33,321 nt of DNA from Methylobacterium sp. J-068 (GTDB lineage: Bacteria; Pseudomonadota; Alphaproteobacteria; Rhizobiales; Beijerinckiaceae): assembly GCF_022829445.1 (NCBI RefSeq), contig NZ_JAKSXY010000019.1, positions 1-33,321 on the forward strand. The letters run 5' to 3'. This document shows positions 8,809-15,527 of the stretch, in pieces. A program made the translations under genes and the position numbers. Position 1 is the stretch's first letter. The number at the start of each line of letters is the position of its first letter. The notes beneath the pieces were generated by a model that saw only the letters and a program-made list of their open reading frames with translations, ran no database searches and was not told the origin of the DNA.

Positions 8809-9261
8809 ATGAACGACACGATCCTAATCCTCAACGGACCCAATCTGAACCTCCTCGGCAAGCGCCAGCCCGAGATTTACGGTCATGAAACCCTGGCTGA
8901 TGTCGAGGCGCGCTGCCGGGCCGAGGCCGAGGGGTTCGGCCTAACGATCGCGTTCCACCAGAGCAACGCCGAGCACCAGATCATCGACTGGATCCATGAG
9001 TATCGCGTCGGTTCGGCCGGCATCGTCATCAACCCGGCGGCCTTCACCCATACCTCGGTCGCGATCCTCGATGCGCTGAACGCCTGCGAGGTGCCCATCG
9101 TGGAGTGCCACATCTCCAACGTCCACAAGCGCGAGGCCTTCCGGCACCACTCCTACGTCTCGCTTGCTGCAACCGCCGTGATGGCGGGTTTCGGCACCCA
9201 CGGCTACGTCCTGGCCGTTCGTCATATCGCCCATCTGACTGCACGAGGGGGCGCGTCCTGA
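8809..9261 (+). CDS. aroQ: Type II 3-dehydroquinate dehydratase
   Basis: A 150-residue type II dehydroquinase that interconverts 3-dehydroquinate and 3-dehydroshikimate. Active-site residues are Y24 in KRQPEIYG, R19, N75 in [12 protein letters not shown]81, and H101 in [17 protein letters not shown]. Length and motifs are canonical. The ATG at 8809 has AGGAGG at 8797-8802. Beside the quinate/shikimate dehydrogenase, transporter and TetR genes it is probably the catabolic isozyme (often named quiB or qsuC) and not the biosynthetic copy. The symbol aroQ reflects the enzyme family only. Confidence 0.94.
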   Translation: MNDTILILNGPNLNLLGKRQPEIYGHETLADVEARCRAEAEGFGLTIAFHQSNAEHQIIDWIHEYRVGSAGIVINPAAFTHTSVAILDALNACEVPIVECHISNVHKREAFRHHSYVSLAATAVMAGFGTHGYVLAVRHIAHLTARGGAS

Positions 9262-9320
9262 GGTGGCGTGCCTCCATTTGGTGGTCCGTGTTTGAAGTCA
9301 GTGCAGCTTCGGGTTGGAGG

Positions 9321-9362
9321 TGACCCTGTTTGTGGTCCACGGACGATGCAAGGTCTCGGGCT
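9321..9362 (+). repeat. 42-bp direct repeat, copy 1
   Basis: Matches 10033-10074 at 37 of 42 positions by hand alignment, in the same orientation. It begins TGACCC and lies at the 3' edge of the IS3 OrfB remnant, so it is probably that element's terminal inverted repeat plus the adjoining end sequence. Confidence 0.75.
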
Positions 9363-9567
9363 ATGACAGCTTGGTTGGCGAAGGCTCGGGCATGATAGCG
9401 TGCTTCCGCCTCGGCGCGAGGTACCGGGCCGTCTGTCCGAGAAGCCCCCGTTGGTTGAACCAGTCGACCCATCCAAGGGTAGCATACTCGACAGCCTCGA
9501 AGGACCGCCACGAACCGCGTCGATGGAATACCTCGGTCTTGAACAGGCCGATCACTGTCTCGGACAG
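9321..9567 (-). pseudogene. IS3-family transposase (OrfB), C-terminal fragment, frameshifted
   Basis: Read on the minus strand, about 9567-9430 encodes SETVIGLFKTEVFHRRG and WRSFEAVEYATLGWVDWFNQ, the typical C-terminus of IS3-family OrfB transposases. The following PRAEAEARYHARA continues in a different frame, so a frameshift lies near 9440. Upstream of 9567 the similarity stops: most of OrfB (including the first two DDE acids) and all of OrfA are gone. The fragment ends at the 42-bp element 9321-9362, which begins TGA like an IS3 terminal repeat. It is a dead insertion-sequence remnant. Confidence 0.85.
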
Positions 9568-9666
9568 CGACGGGGGACCACATACCGAAGCCTTCACCCG
9601 ACATCGATTGCGGGATTGTTCACGAGCCCGCAACCGTAAATTCGATCCTGCCCGACCTTGAGGTTG

Positions 9667-9948
9667 TTATCTGCCGCCCCCGCCACCGCTTCCGGTCGAG
9701 CCGATGCGGGAGGGTTGGCCTTCGTTCCCGGCAGCAGCCGAGTCATTGGAGATGCCGTCTGCGGCCCGGCCAGTCGGCGAATAGGTCATCGCACCCTCTT
9801 CACCGGACGAGCCCGGCTGACGGGTCACGACGCCCGGAGCGCCGGGCGGAACGATCACGGTGGTGCTGGTCGGCGTCTCGATCACCTGAGCACAAGCAGG
9901 GGTTGCCAGTGCAAAAGCGGCGAGAGCGGAGAATGCAAACTTGACCAT
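9667..9948 (-). CDS. Small exported protein of unknown function
   Basis: A 93-residue protein with a clear Sec signal peptide: MVKFAFSALAAFALATPACA, cleavage probably after the ACA at residue 20. The mature part is short, Gly/Ser/Pro/Thr-rich and low-complexity (TSTTVIVPPGAPGVV, ending GSTGSGGGGGR). There is no domain that I recognise. AGGAG lies 6-10 bases before the ATG at 9948. It is a real-looking gene inside the IS scar zone, bracketed by the two copies of the 42-bp repeat. It may be a resident periplasmic protein that survived nearby insertions, or cargo. Confidence 0.7.
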   Translation of the reverse strand: MVKFAFSALAAFALATPACAQVIETPTSTTVIVPPGAPGVVTRQPGSSGEEGAMTYSPTGRAADGISNDSAAAGNEGQPSRIGSTGSGGGGGR

Positions 9949-10032
9949 GTAGAACTCCTGACAAGAACGATGCGGCAGGACACTCCTGAGATCTGCAAGA
10001 ACTCTGATTGCGCGCGATTGATCCATTGGCGT

Positions 10033-10074
10033 TGACCCCGTTCGTGGTCCACGGCCTATGCAAGGTCTTGGGCT
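10033..10074 (+). repeat. 42-bp direct repeat, copy 2
   Basis: Second copy of the element at 9321-9362 (37 of 42 identical). Here no transposase fragment of the same element follows; the next IS3 remnant begins only 4 bases later, at about 10078. This suggests nested or successive insertions and deletions. Confidence 0.75.
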
Positions 10075-10125
10075 GTTTGAGGGTCTCCCGGATTTTGGTC
10101 CGACCGAAGGTTAAGCCTCCGGGTC

Positions 10126-10650
10126 TCATTCAGCGGCCTGCTCGGCCGCCGCCAAGGCGAATTCCTGGAGCGTCAGCCCCCCAGGGCTGTGTGAGGACGG
10201 CTCTCGTTGTACTGCCGCCGCCACGTTTCGATGTTGCTCCGCGCGTCGGCCAGCCGAGAACCAGTTCGCGTTCAGGCCCTCGTCGGGAAGGCCGCCGTTG
10301 AAGGACCCGACCAGCGCGTTGTCGGTCGGCTTGCCAGGGCGCGACTTGCCGGGGCGCGAGAAGTCTAGCGTGACGCCGTTCTCGTAGGCCCAGCGGTCGA
10401 GCGCCTTCGAGACGAGTTCCGGCCCGTTATCGACCTGAATCGCACGGGGTGCTCCGAGCAGCAGCGCCAAGCGGCAGGCCACGGCCGCCACCTGCTCGCC
10501 CTTGATGCCCCGGTCGACATCAATTGCCAGAGCCTCACGTATGAAGGCGTCGACGACCGTGAGGGCCCGCAGCCGGCGGCCGAGCGCGTCGGAGACGAAG
10601 TCCATCGACCAGCACTCGTTCGACCGCAGCGCGCCGGCTGACGCTCGCAA
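10126..10650 (-). pseudogene. IS3-family OrfB transposase, degenerate integrase core
   Basis: A 174-codon frame carrying the rve/DDE core: NECWSMDFVSDALG (first Asp at residue 17), IQVDNGPELVSKALDRW (second Asp at 74), then ALVGSFNGG. Relatives have VESFNG there, so the catalytic Glu is replaced by Gly (residue 115). A 9-base duplication gives RPGKSRPGK. After LNANWF the frame is disturbed and recovers only at GGLTLQEFALAAAE. The upstream YRDEGL-type linker at about 10680 is in another frame. It is inactive on several independent grounds. Confidence 0.88.
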
Positions 10651-10734
10651 TGGGCTGCGCTAACCTGCCGGTGCAGCCGCTTGAGTCGCGGGCTGAGGCC
10701 CTCATCCCTGTATCCGCGACCTGCGTCCGGTCTC

Positions 10735-10787
10735 GGCCTGCTTCAGCGCGAAGGCGATCTGCTCTCCGGTGAACTACTCTTCTTCAC
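10735..10787 (-). pseudogene. IS3-family OrfA, N-terminal scrap
   Basis: On the minus strand from 10787 the DNA encodes, after restoring one lost base, a segment like KKSRFTEEQIAFALKQAE, the start of IS3-group OrfA. The actual sequence has a GTG in place of ATG, a one-base deletion after the fourth codon and an early stop. The rest of OrfA, including its helix-turn-helix, is deleted; the sequence passes within about 60 bases into the middle of OrfB. Confidence 0.7.
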
Positions 10788-11088
10788 GGCTCCGCTCCTC
10801 TCGTCAGAGGCTCACAAAACCGGAAACCTCGCAATCGGCCGGACCAAAGCGACAGGGGACGTCAAAAGCCAGCAGCCCGCGCAGGCGCTGTATCGCAGGT
10901 AGATCCTGAGGCCGGGCGTGGTCCGGTCATAGAGGCCGACAACCGTTCGGAATACGCGGATCATGACGTTTGACGGCCGCGCTACGATGGCAAAGCACAT
11001 ACCATCGTGGCGAGCCTGGAAACCGTCAGAGTGCCGGAAGCCCCAACCGTATCGAAGCACGGCCAGCCCTCAGATGCTGGAAACCGTA

Positions 11089-11421
11089 TCAGTAACCGTA
11101 GCCGTAGGCAGGGGCGCCGTAACCATAGGCCGGACGGGCATAGCCGTCGCGGTAATAGGCGTCCCGTGCCGCGCCGGCCGCGATGGCGCCCGCAGCCAGA
11201 CCGGCGATGCCAAGTCCGACCGCCGCACCGGTCCCGATACCGCGACGACGGCCGCCATAGGCGTAGCCGCCCCGTCCGTAACCACGGCCGCCATAGGCAT
11301 GGCCATGTCCGTAACCGCCATGGCCGTAGCCGTGACCGCGCGGGCCGGCCTCGGCCGAGGTGGCGGCGGCGAGGCCACCGAGCGAGAGGGTCAGGGCGGA
11401 GATGAGGGCGAGCTTGCGCAT
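11089..11421 (-). CDS. Exported glycine/tyrosine-rich protein
   Basis: A 110-residue protein with signal peptide MRKLALISALTLSLGGLAAATSAEA (cleavage after about residue 25). A Gly/His/Tyr/Arg-rich stretch (GHGYGHGGYGHGH) follows, then a hydrophobic glycine-zipper-like segment (GTGAAVGLGIAGLAAGAIAAG), and a Tyr-Gly-rich tail ending YGYGY. Such small surface or periplasmic proteins are common in Methylobacterium and rhizobia, with no defined function. AAGGA lies 4 bases before the ATG at 11421. An EcfG-type promoter precedes it, so it is probably induced in the general stress response. Confidence 0.8.
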   Translation of the reverse strand: MRKLALISALTLSLGGLAAATSAEAGPRGHGYGHGGYGHGHAYGGRGYGRGGYAYGGRRRGIGTGAAVGLGIAGLAAGAIAAGAARDAYYRDGYARPAYGYGAPAYGYGY

Positions 11422-11458
11422 GGAATCCTTCGGCGTTCGAGGGCGTATTGGCTCATCC

Positions 11459-11483
11459 AACGTCAAGCTGCCGCGATCGTTCC
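11459..11483 (-). promoter_or_regulatory. EcfG (general stress sigma factor) type promoter
   Basis: On the minus strand GGAAC (11483-11479) is followed by 16 bases and CGTT (11462-11459). This matches the alphaproteobacterial EcfG consensus GGAAC-N16/17-CGTT as I remember it. The -10 lies about 38 bases before the ATG at 11421 of the glycine/tyrosine-rich gene, giving a short leader. Confidence 0.7.
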
Positions 11484-11616
11484 CGTTGAGAGGGCGCGCT
11501 CGGCACAATACCCGAGCCGCATCATCTGGTTCGGTTCAGGTTCGCCGACGCCCTCATGGCATCGGAACGCCGCCCTGTTCCGGCGAATTCAGCCCGGGAC
11601 TAGGCTCGAGCGACGT

Positions 11617-12492
11617 CTAAGCATCGCCCTTTCGCGCCTTTGCCAGACGATCGAACGCCTGAAGCTCGGCGAGCAGGGACGGCATCGCCTTCAGCGGCAC
11701 CATGTTGGGGCCGTCCGAGGGGGCGCGGTCCGGATCGGGATGCGTCTCGACGAACAGGCCCGCGACCCCGACCGCCACGGCGGCGCGGGCGAGCACCGCC
11801 ACGAACTCGCGCTGCCCGCCGGAGGTCGCGCCCTGGCCGCCCGGCTGCTGCACCGAGTGGGTCGCGTCGAACACCACCGGGGCGCCGGTGACGCGCGCCA
11901 TGATGGGCAGGCTGCGCATGTCCGAGACCAGGGTGTTGTAGCCGAAGGAGGCCCCGCGCTCGGTGACCAGCACGTGGGGATTGCCCGCGCCCGTCACCTT
12001 GGCGGCGACATGCGCCATGTCCCAGGGGGCGAGGAACTGGCCCTTCTTCACGTTCACCACCCGCCCCGTGGCGGCGGCGGCGAGCAGGAGGTCGGTCTGC
12101 CGGCAGAGGAAGGCCGGAATCTGGAGCACGTCGATCACCTCGGCGGCGGGCGCGCACTGCGCGGCCTCGTGCACGTCGGTCAGCACCGGCAGGCCGAAGC
12201 GCGCCTTGATCTCGGCGAAGATCGGCAGCGCCCCCGCGAGCCCGAGGCCGCGCGCGGTGGAACCGGAGGTCCGGTTCGCCTTGTCGAAGGAGGCCTTGAA
12301 CACGAGGCCGATGCCGAGGCGGTCGGTCATCGCCTTCAGGGCGTCGGCGATCTCGATCGCGTGGTCGCGGCTCTCGAGCTGGCACGGGCCGGCGATCAGC
12401 GCGAAGGGCAGGTGATTGGCGAAGGCGACCGGTCCGGCATGGACGACGGCGGTCTCGGGCGAGGCGATGTCGGGCGAGGTGATCTCAGGCAT
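11617..12492 (-). CDS. kdsA: 3-deoxy-8-phosphooctulonate (KDO-8-P) synthase
   Basis: A 291-residue cytoplasmic enzyme that condenses phosphoenolpyruvate with arabinose 5-phosphate for the KDO of lipopolysaccharide. Motifs are IAGPCQLES (residues 33-41), [39 protein letters not shown] and [15 protein letters not shown]. Cys37 in GPC sits where metal-independent enzymes such as that of E. coli have Asn, so this is predicted to be the metal-dependent class. It is the last gene of a minus-strand cluster, 9 bases after the exported protein gene at 12502-13008. The start ATG at 12492 gives a short non-conserved N-terminal tail; a later start is possible. Confidence 0.97.
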   Translation of the reverse strand: MPEITSPDIASPETAVVHAGPVAFANHLPFALIAGPCQLESRDHAIEIADALKAMTDRLGIGLVFKASFDKANRTSGSTARGLGLAGALPIFAEIKARFGLPVLTDVHEAAQCAPAAEVIDVLQIPAFLCRQTDLLLAAAATGRVVNVKKGQFLAPWDMAHVAAKVTGAGNPHVLVTERGASFGYNTLVSDMRSLPIMARVTGAPVVFDATHSVQQPGGQGATSGGQREFVAVLARAAVAVGVAGLFVETHPDPDRAPSDGPNMVPLKAMPSLLAELQAFDRLAKARKGDA

Positions 12493-12501
12493 GGGGCCGG
12501 T

Positions 12502-13008
12502 CTAGCCCGCCCCGGCCGCCGCGAAAAGGCCGGCCCGCCGGCGAAGCGCCGGGCTCGGCACCAGGATGCAGCGGGTGCGCACGTCCACGAAGGGGTCCGT
12601 GTCCGGTGCCGTCTCGCAGCGGAGGGCCGCACGCCCCGCCCGACCCTGCCGCGGGCGCCCGGTGAGCAGCGCTTCCTGATGCAGGGCCAGGGCCAGGGTC
12701 TCGACCGCTTCGGCGCTGGCGCCGGTGAGCGCCTGCGCCGCCAGTCCGATCAGCCCGTAGAACGGACGTCCCGGCTCACGCGCCAGCGCGGCGAAGACCA
12801 TCCGGCGCGGTGCCCGGCAGTCGAGGCTCATGCGCTCCGCATCGGCCGCGCGGAACACCGCACGGGAGCCGTCTCGTCCTGCGAGCGAGGCTCCGGTCGC
12901 GCGGATCATTCGCGCCGTCAGCGCGTCGCAGGCATCCGCCGCCAGGGCGGGAGGGACCGGGGCCAGGACGAGGAGGCACAGGGTGGCGAGCCGAACGGGA
13001 AACGTCAT
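12502..13008 (-). CDS. Exported protein of unknown function
   Basis: A 168-residue protein with signal peptide MTFPVRLATLCLLVLAPVPP and an ALA-AD cleavage site near residue 24. The mature part has four cysteines that could form disulfides (in DACDAL, LDCRAP, LRCETA and TRCILV). No domain was recognised. It lies 9 bases upstream of kdsA and 39 bases after the next exported protein gene, so the three are probably co-transcribed, although a functional link to KDO synthesis is not evident. Confidence 0.78.
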   Translation of the reverse strand: MTFPVRLATLCLLVLAPVPPALAADACDALTARMIRATGASLAGRDGSRAVFRAADAERMSLDCRAPRRMVFAALAREPGRPFYGLIGLAAQALTGASAEAVETLALALHQEALLTGRPRQGRAGRAALRCETAPDTDPFVDVRTRCILVPSPALRRRAGLFAAAGAG

Positions 13009-13047
13009 GGGTCAGATCTACCGCAGGCCACGGGGAAGTCCCAGACC

Positions 13048-13536
13048 TCAACGCCTCCGGTCGATCGATCCGGTCGTCTCGCCCCGGCAGGCCTCGTGGG
13101 CATGCGAGCGCAGCACGCGCGGCAGGTGGACCGGGTGCGCGCCGGCCTCGTCCTCGAAGGTTCCGGTCAGGGCGTCCGGGGTGGCGACGCCCTCGAAGTG
13201 GAGGGCGCCGGCTCCGGTCTCCACCGCGAAGGTGATGGCGTGGGTCGCGTCATCCACGGTCATGTCACCGGCCGCGAGGGGGCCGGATTGCTCCGCCCCC
13301 TCGTAGGTGAGTCCGTCGCCGTTCGGCGAGCGGCGCAGGATGACGCGCTGCCCGACGCGCGTTCCGCTCTCCGGCTGGGTGCAGAGGTCGGCGTAGACGA
13401 AGGTGCCCGTGGTCCAGGCCGGCTTTGCCAACGCCGGACGCGCGACGCCGAGGAGCACGAGGCCGGGCAAGGAACCAACGAAGAGAGCGAGCAAGAGACC
13501 TGTGTCGGTCCGTCGCCATCTCGCCCGTGTCACCAT
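13048..13536 (-). CDS. Exported or membrane-anchored protein of unknown function
   Basis: A 162-residue protein. An N-terminal hydrophobic segment (TGLLLALFVGSLPGLVLLGVA, residues 12-32) ends in ARPALA, which looks like a signal peptide with an unusually long basic n-region. The mature part is probably all-beta (TTGTFVYADLCTQPESG, GQRVILRRSPNGDGLTYEG, LTGTFEDEAGAHPVHLPRV), with two cysteines. I do not recognise a family. It sits between the aminotransferase (65-base gap) and the 168-residue exported protein. Confidence 0.7.
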   Translation of the reverse strand: MVTRARWRRTDTGLLLALFVGSLPGLVLLGVARPALAKPAWTTGTFVYADLCTQPESGTRVGQRVILRRSPNGDGLTYEGAEQSGPLAAGDMTVDDATHAITFAVETGAGALHFEGVATPDALTGTFEDEAGAHPVHLPRVLRSHAHEACRGETTGSIDRRR

Positions 13537-13601
13537 CGCGTCGCCTCCCCGGATTCGCCCGCATCATCCGGCGCGTCTTTTTCCGGATTGCGACGGACGC
13601 C

Positions 13602-14897
13602 TCATGCGACCGTGCGCTCGCGCACCCGATGCTCCGCATCGAGCGATGCAAGAAGGATGCAGAGGGCGATGCCCTCGGCCGCCATCGTCACGTCGTCGAG
13701 GCTCGGGAAGGTGGGGGCGAGGCGCAGCACGCTGTCCCGCGGGTCGCGGCCGTAGGGCGAGGTCGCGCCGGCGGGGGTCAGGGCGATGCCGGCCTCCTTG
13801 GCGAGGCGCACCACCTCGGTGGCCGTGCCGTCGCGGGCCTCGACGGTGATGAAGTAGCCGCCCTCGGGCCGGGTCCAGCGCGCCGCGCCGGTGCCCGAAA
13901 GATGCCGGTCGAGGGCCTCCTGCACCGCCGCGAATTTCGGCGCGATCAGCGCCCGGTGCGCATCCATGTGGGCCTGGAGGCCGGCGGCGTCGCGCAGGAA
14001 GCGCACGTGGCGCAACTGGTTGAGCTTGTCCGGGCCGATGGTCTGCTTCGACGAGCGGGCCAGGAACCAGCGCGTGTTCTCGGGCGAGCCCGCGAAGGTC
14101 GCGAGGCCAGCGCCCGCCAGCGTGATCTTCGAGGTCGAGGCGAAGAGGAAGGGCCGGTCCGGATGTCCCGCCTCGGCGCAGGCGGCCAGGATGTCCCGCA
14201 CCGGGTGGCGCTCGGCGGTGAGGTGGTGCACCGCGTAGGCGTTGTCCCAGAACAGGCGGAAATCGGGGGCGCCGGTCTTCATCGCGGCGAGCCGCCGGAC
14301 GGTCTCGTCGGAGTAGATCTCGCCCGAGGGGTTGGCGTATTTCGGCACGCACCACATGCCCTTCACGGCCGGATCCGTGACGAGTTCCTCGACGAGGTCC
14401 ATGTCGGGGCCCTGACCCGTCATCGGCACCGGGATCATGCGGATGCCGAATTCCTCGCAGAGGGCGAAGTGGCGGTCGTAGCCCGGCACCGGGCAGAGGA
14501 AGACCGGCGCCTCCTCCTTCGACCAGGGCCGCTCGGAGCCCGGCACGCCCTTCAGCAGCGCCCACACGATGGTGTCGTGCATCAGCGCGAGGCTCGAAGT
14601 GCCGCCGACCACGATCTGGTCGGCCGGCGCGTCGATGAGGTGGGCGAACAGGGCGCGCAGCTCGGGCAGGCCCTGCTGGCCGCCGTAGTTGCGGGCATCC
14701 TCGTGGGCCGCGGTGGTGTAGTCGCCGTTGCCCGGCAGGGCGAGCATCCCGGAGGCGAGGTCGAGCTGCTCGGGCGCCGGCTTGCCGCGCGTCATGTCGA
14801 GCTTGAGGCCCCGCGCCTTGAAGGCATCGTAGGCGGCCTTGGCCTGCGCGCGCAGGTCGCCAAGTTCGGCCGTGCTGCGGTCGGCGATCGTCGTCAT
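13602..14897 (-). CDS. Class I/II aminotransferase, aspartate aminotransferase subgroup Ic type
   Basis: A 431-residue PLP-dependent fold-type I aminotransferase. The PLP lysine is in the ASTSKITLAG segment. Also present are DMTRGKPAPEQLDL near the N-terminus, NYGGQQGLPELRALF, VGGTSSLALMHD, PKYANPSG and FWDNAYAVHH. The RGKP-EQLDL and YGG-GLPE pattern marks the subgroup Ic aspartate aminotransferases (Pfam family PF12897, as I recall), first described in actinobacteria. It is predicted to interconvert aspartate/2-oxoglutarate with oxaloacetate/glutamate; exact specificity is uncertain. It is the first gene of the minus-strand cluster ending with kdsA. Confidence 0.9.
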   Translation of the reverse strand: MTTIADRSTAELGDLRAQAKAAYDAFKARGLKLDMTRGKPAPEQLDLASGMLALPGNGDYTTAAHEDARNYGGQQGLPELRALFAHLIDAPADQIVVGGTSSLALMHDTIVWALLKGVPGSERPWSKEEAPVFLCPVPGYDRHFALCEEFGIRMIPVPMTGQGPDMDLVEELVTDPAVKGMWCVPKYANPSGEIYSDETVRRLAAMKTGAPDFRLFWDNAYAVHHLTAERHPVRDILAACAEAGHPDRPFLFASTSKITLAGAGLATFAGSPENTRWFLARSSKQTIGPDKLNQLRHVRFLRDAAGLQAHMDAHRALIAPKFAAVQEALDRHLSGTGAARWTRPEGGYFITVEARDGTATEVVRLAKEAGIALTPAGATSPYGRDPRDSVLRLAPTFPSLDDVTMAAEGIALCILLASLDAEHRVRERTVA

Positions 14898-15527
14898 GGT
14901 GTCTCAGGTCCATATGGAGCCGCGCGGGCGGCGAGCGGGGCGCACCATGACGCCTCGGCGCCCCCGCGTCACCCCGCGCCCGCGCGCGGAATCCGGTTTC
15001 GGCCCGAAATCCGGCCGTGTCGGGGGAGCAAGAACGGCCGCGTCACGGCCGGACACGCCGAGCCACATGTCCGAGCCAGGGGGGCCTGGGTTCACCGTCC
15101 GTACCGCGCATAGGGCCGCGCATACGGCATCCGTGTCGAACGGGCGGTCGGGGCCCTGCGATGATCGATGACGAGCAGCGGGGCCCGGACCGCATCGGCG
15201 CGTCCCGATCGTGTGACGAGGCAGGATCGCGAGATCTCCTATTCAGTCTCGTCGAAGCGAACCCATCGTTCGACCTCATCGCGGATCACTATCACTCTCG
15301 TTCGGATGTTTTGTCCCGCTGTACTGCCGTCAAAGACTTGATCCAATCAACGCGGATCAGTTCATCGATCAAGATGAAACCGCGATCTGATCTGTGGCAG
15401 AATCGACGCACTCATCCATCAGAATCAACTATGCTGTGTATTTATGGTTCTCTAACCTAATTCAGCTTGTCATGAAGGATTTTGAGGGAACGAGAGCGCC
15501 GAGATCGGTGCGGCCCGGCAGGATACG
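14898..15527. other. Gene-free 630-bp region upstream of the propeller-Hint gene
   Basis: No credible gene. The first half is GC-rich; the second (about 15240-15480) is clearly more AT-rich and probably holds the promoter of the Hint gene at 15528, although no good -35/-10 pair stands out. A 6-bp inverted repeat TTCATC-GATCAA-GATGAA lies at 15361-15378 and could be an operator. The divergent promoter of the aminotransferase cluster should be near 14900-15000. Confidence 0.5.

Larger units (their letters stand above)
10078..10864 (-). mobile_element. Decayed IS3-family element with internal deletion
   Basis: About 787 bp, against roughly 1.2 kb for an intact element. Probable terminal inverted repeats start TGA at each end and share TTTGGTCCG followed by CCGA; my alignment of the terminal 30 bases gives 19 matches. 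Reading leftwards from the right end there is the start of OrfA (from 10787), a deletion, then the integrase core of OrfB (10650-10126). No target-site duplication was found (GTT left, AAA right). It cannot move by itself. Confidence 0.8.

Noticed and set aside
10812..11060. 82-codon minus-strand frame next to the IS3 remnant
   Set aside because: It has no motif and no ribosome binding site, and its end lies inside the decayed IS; a gene fragment is possible but unsupported.
10963..13755. 930-codon plus-strand open frame
   Set aside because: It runs antisense through kdsA and three other genes with clear starts, signal peptides or motifs. Its translation is low-complexity and unrelated to any known family.
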